Source of the DNA: an uncultured Prevotella sp.
GTDB taxonomy: Bacteria; Bacteroidota; Bacteroidia; Bacteroidales; Bacteroidaceae
Length of the DNA: 27,483 nucleotides
Assembly: GCA_934254985.1 (NCBI GenBank)
Contig: CAKQMS010000038.1
Coordinates: 1-27,483, forward strand
Reading direction: 5' to 3'
How positions within the stretch are numbered: the stretch's first letter is position 1; every line of letters starts with the position of its first letter. Under the pieces are notes generated by a model that worked only from the letters and a program-made list of their open reading frames with translations, had not been told where the DNA came from and did no database searches. Below, one piece after another: positions 1 through 6,450 of this stretch. The position numbers and the translations under genes were made by a program.

Positions 1-142
1 CTAAGAAACCAACAATTGCAGTCCAAAGGACTATAGATAGACAATTAACCCTATTCTAATTCGTCGAACTCACGTTATTTATGTTGAATTACTGCAATTA
101 AATTACATTATATGTATAGCAGAGCATAAATACAAATTTTGT

Positions 143-174
143 TTTGCTATTTCGCTCATTTGCATTACCTTTGC
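143..174 (+). promoter_or_regulatory. Promoter of mltG (Bacteroidetes type)
   Basis: A TTTG at 143-146 is followed after 19 bases by TACCTTTGC at 166-174, matching the Bacteroidetes -33/-7 pair. Transcription should begin near 181. An in-frame ATG at 144 lies inside the promoter, so the ATG at 198 is preferred as the mltG start. Confidence 0.75.
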
Positions 175-197
175 ATTGTTTATTGACAAGCATTATT

Positions 198-1244
198 ATG
201 AAAGCAAGCAAAACAAGACGTTTTCTCATACCGGCAATACTATGCGGTATGGCTCTAGTAGGCATTGTCTACTACTATTTTTTTGCCTCATTCAGCAAGA
301 CGGATGAGACACAAAATGTTTATATTGACGACGATGACAACGTCGACTCTGTGTACCACAAACTCTCAGACATCGCCACCATACATGGTCTAAATGCCTT
401 TACCATCATGGCTCGCCATAGCGGTTATGCCGACCACGTGAAGACAGGACGCTACGCCATCAAACCTGGCGAAGGAGCATTCGTGGTGTTCCGTCATATT
501 AAGAATGGTATGCAGACTCCTGTTAACCTCACCATTCCCTCGGTGCGCACTATCGGTCGACTATCGGCAGAACTTGCTAAGCATCTTATGCTCGACAGTA
601 CAGAAATTGCAACAGCACTCACCGACGAGGCTACATGCAAGAAATATGGCTACGACACCACAACAATAGCATGTATGTTTATTCCAAACACTTACGACAT
701 CTACTGGAATATTTCATTAGAGAAATTCCTCGATCGTATGGATAAAGAGAATGAGCATTTCTGGAATGCAGAACGCACCACTAAGGCTAAGGCTCTAAAG
801 CTCACTCCTAACGAGGTGACAACTCTTGCCAGCATCATCGACGAAGAAACTGCCAACAATGGCGAAAAGCCTATGGTAGCAGGAATGTACTATAACCGCT
901 TGATGCTTCGTAACGCTGAATATCCTTCAGGAATGCCTCTGCAAGCAGACCCAACAATAAAATATGCATGGCAGGATTTCGACCTCCGACGCATTTACCA
1001 TAAGTTGCTCACTATCGATAGCCCTTACAACACTTATCGTTATGCAGGTTTACCTCCAGGTCCTATCCGCATACCATCGGTTGCTGGTATCGATGCCGTG
1101 CTAAACCTCACTCACCACGATTATCTTTACATGTGTGCGAAGGAAGACTTCAGTGGCACTCATAATTTTGCCCGCACATACAAAGAACATCTTGCTAATG
1201 CAGCAAGATATTCAGCAGCACTAAATGCGAGGGGAATAAAATAA
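198..1244 (+). CDS. mltG: Endolytic murein transglycosylase MltG (YceG-like)
   Basis: 348 aa from the ATG at 198. The frame is open from 144, but that start precedes the promoter. The protein has a short basic N-terminus, one membrane anchor at about residues 9-30, and an extracytoplasmic YceG domain. The family signature is clear: a segment ASIIDEET near residues 211-218, which matches the motif carrying the catalytic glutamate, then MYYNRL, PLQADPTIKYA, SPYNTY and GLPPGPI. Members of this family cut nascent glycan strands inside the chain and help set glycan length at the inner membrane. An 8-bp hairpin overlaps the stop codon, and the next gene starts 39 bases on, so the two may be cotranscribed. 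Length is normal. Confidence 0.93.
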   Translation: MKASKTRRFLIPAILCGMALVGIVYYYFFASFSKTDETQNVYIDDDDNVDSVYHKLSDIATIHGLNAFTIMARHSGYADHVKTGRYAIKPGEGAFVVFRHIKNGMQTPVNLTIPSVRTIGRLSAELAKHLMLDSTEIATALTDEATCKKYGYDTTTIACMFIPNTYDIYWNISLEKFLDRMDKENEHFWNAERTTKAKALKLTPNEVTTLASIIDEETANNGEKPMVAGMYYNRLMLRNAEYPSGMPLQADPTIKYAWQDFDLRRIYHKLLTIDSPYNTYRYAGLPPGPIRIPSVAGIDAVLNLTHHDYLYMCAKEDFSGTHNFARTYKEHLANAARYSAALNARGIK

Positions 1245-1252
1245 TATTCCCC
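1231..1252 (+). terminator. Hairpin over the mltG stop codon
   Basis: GGGGAATA at 1231-1238 pairs with TATTCCCC at 1245-1252. No T-run follows, so it may be only a weak or processing hairpin between mltG and the next gene. Confidence 0.35.
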
Positions 1253-1283
1253 TCATTCCAAAAAATCTAAAACTATTTTAACC

Positions 1284-2846
1284 ATGACAAAAGCTCAAAA
1301 ACTCAAGTTGTGGCATTTAATTATTTGCACAACCATTATCGCCATCGTTACAGCCACATTGGTATTCAATGCTGTGAGTATTAACGACAGTTTCAATGGC
1401 GCAATCAAAGCCATTAAGTCGCCTACAAAATTAAAAATGTCTATACCCATAAGCTATCGCGACACGACATGGGTAAATATAAACAAAGACGACTCTTTAT
1501 GGATACTTGGTATACAAGGGAGTCTGCAAAAGAGCAGACTCTCATTATGGGTGCAAGACGCAAATGGAAACCGTGGCTTCATTCCTGTTGAAAAACTGGG
1601 AATCGAACTAAAGGCAATAAACAAAAGGTCGAAGAAGTTAGAACCCATTAGCGTTATAGCATTCGACTATGACTTCAGCAAGTATTATTGTAAATTTCCA
1701 GATGGTTCAACCGCTAAGATAAGCAATAAAGATGTTTATCCTCAAATATCAGAAGATCTAAAAGCGCATTACGTCAACCCTGAGGGACCGAAAATTACGT
1801 TATCTGACGCAAAGTTCAAACGGCTAATCATGGGAAAAACAATTAGTGAAGCAGACCAACTGCTATATCCTGCAAAAACAATAATACGACGCAACGACTC
1901 TCTGATAGCTAGTTTTGATTACGTAGACGTGATAGATTACAAAGGTTCACGATTGCACACCCACCCAATTGTTAGTTTCAATGGCAATGGTATTGCAACC
2001 AACTGTGAATTTAGAGTCTACAACAGCGAAATCGACAAACATTTGATACGCTATGTACCTTTCGTCAAAAATATCATTGACGCAGACTTTCTAGCTAATA
2101 CCATCAAGTCTCCGTTATGGTCTTCTACTTTTTTTGTTGAAGATGCACCTCCATCACTACCACAAAAAGCAATTGCCATCATCTATTTCATAGTATTCGG
2201 ATTGCTATGGTTATGGCTAACTCCGCTTTTGCCTATTACCGTAATAGGTTTGAGTATACATCAGCCCATAATACTAAAGCCGATAGATAATCTTCCATTG
2301 CGCATTATTATTATCACACTTATAACAGTTGCTAGCTTTGTATGGTTTGTGATGATATTAATATGGGGCTACTTGTTGCCATTTCTGATAATCAACGTCG
2401 TCATAGCATTCATTGGATACAAATATATAGCGTCTCCATTAGACAACTACATACCACACGACCGATGTTTAAACTGTCGCAACTTATTCTCAATGAATTA
2501 CATTGACCAAAAGTTCGACCACGAATATACAGAATGGGAAAAAGATCATAAATTTGCAAAGACCCTACACAAAAGCTACAGTAGCTATCGTACATGGACA
2601 CACGTAACCTACCGCACAAGTAGTGGTCAAAAAGGTAGTTACGATAAGGATTTCAAGACACATACCATAACCACAACAACCAGCCTTTACGATGAGTATG
2701 AGGTTCAGTACAAGATAGAAGTGTTTAAAATTACATTCAGATGTAGTATTTGTGGCAAAGAGGAATATGACTATGGCGTCCGAAAAACAGAGTTGAACCG
2801 TCGATATGTAGGTCAGAAAATCTATACAAATTCAAGAGAAGATTAA
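1284..2846 (+). CDS. Unrecognised multi-pass membrane protein with C-terminal zinc-ribbon cysteines
   Basis: 520 aa; I do not recognise a named family. Visible parts are an N-terminal membrane segment (about 10-30); a long extracytoplasmic region (about 35-290) with a possible SH3-like stretch (about 60-105); then hydrophobic segments at about 295-325 and 340-382. A hydrophilic C-terminal tail carries two Cys pairs, CLNC at 395-398 and CSIC at 487-490, which look like one zinc ribbon split by about 90 residues of Tyr/Thr/Lys-rich insert. With a single N-terminal segment the middle would lie outside and the ribbon inside, but this topology is inferred. It follows mltG on the same strand and ends 46 bases before a terminator. 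No promoter was found in the 39-base gap, so cotranscription with mltG is likely. Confidence 0.75.
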   Translation: MTKAQKLKLWHLIICTTIIAIVTATLVFNAVSINDSFNGAIKAIKSPTKLKMSIPISYRDTTWVNINKDDSLWILGIQGSLQKSRLSLWVQDANGNRGFIPVEKLGIELKAINKRSKKLEPISVIAFDYDFSKYYCKFPDGSTAKISNKDVYPQISEDLKAHYVNPEGPKITLSDAKFKRLIMGKTISEADQLLYPAKTIIRRNDSLIASFDYVDVIDYKGSRLHTHPIVSFNGNGIATNCEFRVYNSEIDKHLIRYVPFVKNIIDADFLANTIKSPLWSSTFFVEDAPPSLPQKAIAIIYFIVFGLLWLWLTPLLPITVIGLSIHQPIILKPIDNLPLRIIIITLITVASFVWFVMILIWGYLLPFLIINVVIAFIGYKYIASPLDNYIPHDRCLNCRNLFSMNYIDQKFDHEYTEWEKDHKFAKTLHKSYSSYRTWTHVTYRTSSGQKGSYDKDFKTHTITTTTSLYDEYEVQYKIEVFKITFRCSICGKEEYDYGVRKTELNRRYVGQKIYTNSRED

Positions 2847-2892
2847 GCTTTTCTTGAATTTACAATTTGAATATTAGCTTATTATTTAGCAT

Positions 2893-2924
2893 AAAAAAGG
2901 GATGCCAAGCAGCATCCCTTTTTT
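2893..2924. terminator. Bidirectional intrinsic terminator, copy 1
   Basis: GGGATGC (2899-2905) and GCATCCC (2912-2918) form a stem extended by A6/T6 arms. It can serve both the upstream + gene and the HEPN gene on the - strand. The 43 bases from 2881 to 2923 recur exactly at 3763-3805. Confidence 0.85.
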
Positions 2925-2939
2925 ACGTTATTTCTTGCA

Positions 2940-3344
2940 CTATTTTTTTTCATTAATCAAGCGTTCTATCTCATTTTGAAAATCTTGCGCAGGTTTTAGC
3001 ATAGACTCAACATCGCTCATGGAAACCTCATATTCACAATTATAATCAGCTTTCATTCTTAGTTGTTCCATCCTAGAAAAGAAAGCTCCAAGCTCTTTGC
3101 TTATCTTATTTGTTCTTACAAAGTTCATTCCAAAAACACCTAATGTTCCAGTATGAGTATGTGCTGACAAACCATAGCAAACAAGTAACGCTTGTGCTGC
3201 ATGAAAGCAAGCATAATAAATTCTGTTTGCAGTCATATCCCACAACTGCATAGCATACATTTGCTCAGCTTCATCAAGCAAACGTTTTGCTTTATCCATG
3301 CGCATTTTCACAAGTGAAATGCGCTCATCATTTGTTAGCCCCAT
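2940..3344 (-). CDS. HEPN-domain protein, probable toxin of a HEPN/MNT pair
   Basis: 134 aa, nearly all helical, matching the HEPN (UPF0332-like) family. The segment with R41 followed by YY and FH (H48) is the Arg...His motif that forms the RNase site in HEPN toxins. The start overlaps the last 10 bases of the nucleotidyltransferase gene upstream, which implies translational coupling. In studied HepT/MntA pairs the HEPN protein cuts RNA and its partner blocks it by adding AMP near the active site. I infer the same arrangement here, though some HEPN/MNT pairs have other roles. The gene ends 16 bases before a terminator. The order, nucleotidyltransferase first and HEPN second, is a common one for the family. 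Confidence 0.85.
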   Translation of the reverse strand: MGLTNDERISLVKMRMDKAKRLLDEAEQMYAMQLWDMTANRIYYACFHAAQALLVCYGLSAHTHTGTLGVFGMNFVRTNKISKELGAFFSRMEQLRMKADYNCEYEVSMSDVESMLKPAQDFQNEIERLINEKK

Positions 3345-3658
3345 AGCTGTATACCCTCTCTTTCTACATTTTTATAAAATGGTGTAATCTTATATTGCTG
3401 CCATTCTTTAGCAGAGTACATAACAGGGTTTATTTCTTTACCCAATTCCCATCCAAGCATTGTCAATGGGAATGTAACATTGTCGTAATCAGATGGAAGA
3501 AGCTTATCTTTGTCTAAAATGACAAGAATATCCCAGTCACTATCAGCCCTTGCGGTGCCACGAGCCTGTGAGCCGAATAGCATCGCTTTACCGTTTTGAG
3601 GCATATTCTTAGCCAAGCATTCACGGATAGCTGTTAATGTAGAATCGCTTACGTTCAT
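3335..3658 (-). CDS. Minimal nucleotidyltransferase (MNT), probable antitoxin
   Basis: 107 aa, a single polymerase-beta-like nucleotidyltransferase domain. The active-site signature GSx10DxD is complete: G29-S30, then ten residues, then D41-W-D43. The size is normal for MNT proteins of HEPN/MNT modules. It overlaps the HEPN gene by 10 bases and shares a promoter at 3690-3720. In characterised relatives (MntA) this enzyme AMPylates the HEPN toxin and silences it. I cannot tell from sequence whether this pair acts in defence, plasmid-like stabilisation, or neither. The pair sits between two identical terminator copies, which suggests it was inserted as a unit. Confidence 0.85.
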   Translation of the reverse strand: MNVSDSTLTAIRECLAKNMPQNGKAMLFGSQARGTARADSDWDILVILDKDKLLPSDYDNVTFPLTMLGWELGKEINPVMYSAKEWQQYKITPFYKNVEREGIQLWG

Positions 3659-3689
3659 CTTGTTTTAAACTTCTTTATCTTTCTATTTG

Positions 3690-3720
3690 CAAATCTACAA
3701 TTAAAATATTAAACAGCAAA
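3690..3720 (-). promoter_or_regulatory. Promoter of the MNT/HEPN operon
   Basis: On the - strand, TTTG (3720-3717), 19 bases, then TAGATTTG (3697-3690). This fits the Bacteroidetes promoter exactly, about 32 bases upstream of the MNT start. Confidence 0.7.
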
Positions 3721-3774
3721 GTTTTATTTATATTTTCTTTTTTATAAGTTATTTGTTACATAATTATTTAGCAT

Positions 3775-3805
3775 AAAAAAGGGATGCCAAGCAGCATCCC
3801 TTTTT
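3775..3805. terminator. Intrinsic terminator, copy 2 (3' end of pdxT)
   Basis: The same GGGATGC...GCATCCC hairpin with A/T arms as at 2893-2924. On the - strand it lies about 69 bases after the pdxT stop codon. Confidence 0.85.
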
Positions 3806-3873
3806 GTATACACCAAATTCAATTTACAATTACAATCTTGTATTTATCAGCTTAAGCTGAATGATGAAGATTA

Positions 3874-4446
3874 TTATTTGTTGTTTATCATGCTCAAGAA
3901 ATACTTGTGTATTTCTAAGCTATCGTTGAGCTCAGGATGGAAGGCAGTGGCAAGTTGATTACCCTGACGAGCAGCAACAATCTTGCCTTCTACCTCTGCC
4001 AACACTTCTGCATCGCCCCACACCTCTTTTATATATGGTGCTCGGATAAAGGTCATTGGTATGTTGCCCTCAATACCTTTCATCGGAGCCTCGATATAGA
4101 AGCTACCGAGCTGACGACCATAGGCATTGCGCAAGGCGGTGATATCCATAGTGGCAATACGATGGCTTGGTTCGCCCTCGATATTTTTGGCAAGGAGTAT
4201 CAAGCCTGCACATGTGCCATAGACAGGAAGTCCTGCGGCAATGGCATCCTTAACTGGTTGCATCAAACCAAGCTCGTTGAGAAGTTTAGCCTGTGTGGTG
4301 CTCTCACCGCCTGGGATAATAAGACCATCCTTTGGCTGATCCCAATCCTTAAGTTGGCGAATTTCAAAACTCTCTACACCAAGCTGTTCCAACTTCTGAC
4401 GATGCTCAGCAAAAGCACCTTGCAATGCTAATACAGCTATTCTCAT
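3874..4446 (-). CDS. pdxT: Pyridoxal 5'-phosphate synthase glutaminase subunit PdxT
   Basis: 190 aa class I glutamine amidotransferase. It frees ammonia from glutamine and passes it to PdxS for ribose-5-phosphate-dependent synthesis of pyridoxal 5'-phosphate (DXP-independent B6 route), in a cytoplasmic 12+12 complex. The catalytic triad is visible as C79 in VYGTCAGL, H170 and E172 in FHPEL, with PGGEST near residues 45-50 forming the oxyanion region. The ATG overlaps the stop of pdxS (TAATG), so the two are translationally coupled. Length is normal. Confidence 0.97.
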   Translation of the reverse strand: MRIAVLALQGAFAEHRQKLEQLGVESFEIRQLKDWDQPKDGLIIPGGESTTQAKLLNELGLMQPVKDAIAAGLPVYGTCAGLILLAKNIEGEPSHRIATMDITALRNAYGRQLGSFYIEAPMKGIEGNIPMTFIRAPYIKEVWGDAEVLAEVEGKIVAARQGNQLATAFHPELNDSLEIHKYFLSMINNK

Positions 4447-5321
4447 TATTTTCCTCTTTCTGCCATAAGGAGCGCAATCTCCTGCTCGTTGATACCAACC
4501 ATTGCCTCGCCGAGGTCTTCGCTAAGTTCTGCCAACATCTTTGGATCGTTGTAGTTGGTAACAGCCTTTACGATAGCTTGAGCACGCTTAGCAGGGTTTC
4601 CCGACTTGAAGATACCAGAACCTACGAACACACCCTCTGCACCAAGCTGCATCATCAAAGCTGCATCGGCAGGAGTAGCAACACCACCAGCTGCAAAGTT
4701 TACAACTGGCAACTTGCCATTCTCGTGTACATACTTAACCAACTCGTAAGGAGCCTGCAACTGCTTAGCAGCTTCGAAGAGTTCGTCTTCGCTCATAGAA
4801 ACCAAGCGGCGTATTTCGCTCTGCATCATTCGCATGTGGGTAACAGCCTGAACAACATCGCCAGTACCTGGTTCACCCTTAGTACGAATCATTGTTGCAC
4901 CCTCGGCAATACGACGGAGAGCCTCACCAAGATTCTTTGCTCCACAAACAAAAGGAACATCAAACTTAGTCTTGTCAATATGGTAAACATTATCAGCTGG
5001 TGAGAGAACTTCGCTCTCATCAATATAGTCGATTTCGATAGCCTGAAGAATCTGAGCCTCTGCAAAATGGCCGATACGGCACTTAGCCATAACAGGGATA
5101 GAAACAGCCTCCTGGATGCCCTTGATCATCTTTGGGTCGCTCATACGAGAAACACCACCTGCAGCACGAATGTCGGCAGGAATACGCTCCAAAGCCATAA
5201 CTGCACATGCACCGGCAGCCTCTGCGATACGAGCCTGCTCTGGAGTTGTAACGTCCATGATAACACCACCCTTGAGCATCTGAGCCAAGTTGCGGTTCAA
5301 TTCTTGTCTATTTTCTGTCAT
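4446..5321 (-). CDS. pdxS: Pyridoxal 5'-phosphate synthase lyase subunit PdxS
   Basis: 291 aa TIM barrel. It condenses ribose 5-phosphate, glyceraldehyde 3-phosphate and ammonia into pyridoxal 5'-phosphate. Family marks are complete: D23 in the GGVIMDV segment, K80 in [11 protein letters not shown]148 in [10 protein letters not shown] (the two Schiff-base lysines), and the C-terminal phosphate-binding GSGIFKSG. It is the first gene of a pdxS-pdxT operon, behind a promoter at 5423-5451 and a possible operator at 5464-5497. The upstream same-strand gene is a ThiD-like/AraC fusion that is a good candidate for its regulator. Confidence 0.97.
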   Translation of the reverse strand: MTENRQELNRNLAQMLKGGVIMDVTTPEQARIAEAAGACAVMALERIPADIRAAGGVSRMSDPKMIKGIQEAVSIPVMAKCRIGHFAEAQILQAIEIDYIDESEVLSPADNVYHIDKTKFDVPFVCGAKNLGEALRRIAEGATMIRTKGEPGTGDVVQAVTHMRMMQSEIRRLVSMSEDELFEAAKQLQAPYELVKYVHENGKLPVVNFAAGGVATPADAALMMQLGAEGVFVGSGIFKSGNPAKRAQAIVKAVTNYNDPKMLAELSEDLGEAMVGINEQEIALLMAERGK

Positions 5322-5422
5322 TGTTCTAATTATATTAATGTTTTGTTTTACTTAATTCGTTATTCAGTATTGCATAAAGCTAAAAACAGATACACAAAAC
5401 ACCTGCCTTAGCAATACGGGAG

Positions 5423-5451
5423 CAAAGGTAAAACAAAAAGAACGCCGACAA
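5423..5451 (-). promoter_or_regulatory. Promoter of pdxST
   Basis: On the - strand, TTG (5451-5449), 18 bases, then TACCTTTG (5430-5423). The start of transcription should lie near 5416, giving a leader of about 95 bases. This separates pdxST from the upstream regulator gene. Confidence 0.7.
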
Positions 5452-5463
5452 TAATTCTGTTCG

Positions 5464-5497
5464 CAAATTGACAACAATATAATCAATTTGAACAAAT
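5464..5497 (-). promoter_or_regulatory. Possible AraC-type operator upstream of the pdxST promoter
   Basis: Two similar half-sites, TTGACAACAA (5468-5477) and TTGAACAAAT (5488-5497), start exactly 20 bp apart. Within the same stretch CAAATTG (5464-5470) and CAATTTG (5484-5490) form an inverted repeat. The position, just upstream of the -33 element, is where an AraC-family activator would bind. This is a proposal based on spacing and position only. Confidence 0.4.
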
Positions 5498-5537
5498 GGC
5501 AATTACTGCAATCTTATTAGATTCCAACAATTGACAA

Positions 5538-6422
5538 TTAGCTATTCTTGCGGAACTGCATAGGAGTGCACCCCATCGACTTCTTAAAGAACTTATTGAA
5601 ATGCGACTGCGACGAGAACCCATACTCGAAGGCTATCTCCTGTATGGATTTTGTGGTAGTAATTAGTTGCTGACGAATGGCAGCAATAAGGTAGTCGTCG
5701 ATGATTTGCTTCGGCGACTTATTGGCTATCTTCTTACACACCTGTGCAAGATAGCGTGGAGAAACATTCAGCACGTCGGCATAGTATGCCACATCACTAT
5801 TGGTAAAGAAATGCTTTTCCACATTATTAATAAAATCAGAATATAATTCCGATGAACGGTCATAGAGTCCATCAAGCATAGGTTTACGACTATTTACATA
5901 AGCCTTTGCACTCTCCAAAGCCTCGTCGATAGGTTTGTCTTGCGACAGATAATAAGCTATGGCGCTGGAGTAAGCATTGTTCTGACCGTGGTGGGCCATT
6001 CGTTGCTCAATAACAATAGTACAAAGAGGAAGCAAGCGACGACGAATTTCGTTGACTACATTATCGCCAACAAGCTTCTCGCCCTTACTCGAAACGAATA
6101 TTGGGTCGTAGACCACATAGCGTGGCTTATAGCGTTGGAGCACATCGACAATAACATCGATTACAGCCACAGAGCGCAACAATCCTATTTTGATAACAGC
6201 AGGCTGAACGTCGTTGACGATAGCTTCTATCTGTCCAGCAACAATTTCGGCTGGCAGATCATAGAATTTCTGAATACCAAGGGTGTTCTGCATGGTGATA
6301 GAGGTGATTGCCGAAACGGCACACCCACCCAAAGCAGAGATGGTATTGATATCTGCTTGAACACCGGACCCGCCTGTAGAGTCGGATCCGGTGATTGTCA
6401 GTATAGCATTTATGTTACGCAC
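5538..6422 (-). CDS. ThiD-like sensor domain fused to an AraC-type DNA-binding domain; candidate regulator of pdxST
   Basis: 294 aa from a GTG start; an in-frame TGA lies two codons upstream, so no earlier start is possible. Residues 1-135 match the hydroxymethylpyrimidine/pyridoxal kinase fold: GSDSTGGSGVQADI (12-25), the pyrimidine-pocket segment TMQNT with Q45, and YDPIFVSSKGEKL (105-117). After PLCTIV (about 136) the sequence jumps to SSAIAYYL, so about 70-80 residues of the ATP-binding half are missing and the catalytic GTGC loop is replaced by HGQNNAY (145-151). Kinase activity is therefore unlikely. Residues 205-292 are a two-helix-turn-helix AraC domain (IQEIAFEYGFSSQSHFNKFF). It lies 28 bases after the amylase gene and 216 bases before pdxS, all on one strand. 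I infer a B6- or HMP-binding regulator; ligand and target are not shown by sequence alone. Confidence 0.85.
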   Translation of the reverse strand: MRNINAILTITGSDSTGGSGVQADINTISALGGCAVSAITSITMQNTLGIQKFYDLPAEIVAGQIEAIVNDVQPAVIKIGLLRSVAVIDVIVDVLQRYKPRYVVYDPIFVSSKGEKLVGDNVVNEIRRRLLPLCTIVIEQRMAHHGQNNAYSSAIAYYLSQDKPIDEALESAKAYVNSRKPMLDGLYDRSSELYSDFINNVEKHFFTNSDVAYYADVLNVSPRYLAQVCKKIANKSPKQIIDDYLIAAIRQQLITTTKSIQEIAFEYGFSSQSHFNKFFKKSMGCTPMQFRKNS

Positions 6423-6450
6423 TTTTCAATAAAATACTAAGTGTGAGAGA

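Noticed and set aside
1..142. ACTGCAATT/AATTGCAGT inverted repeat (14-22 and 91-99) and a GTCC/GGAC hairpin at the window edge
   Set aside because: Arms are short and about 70 bases apart, with no T-run or adjoining gene to give them meaning.
5538..6422. Working ThiD (HMP/HMP-P kinase) in thiamine synthesis
   Set aside because: The nucleotide-binding half and the catalytic GTGC loop are missing, and no thiamine genes are near.
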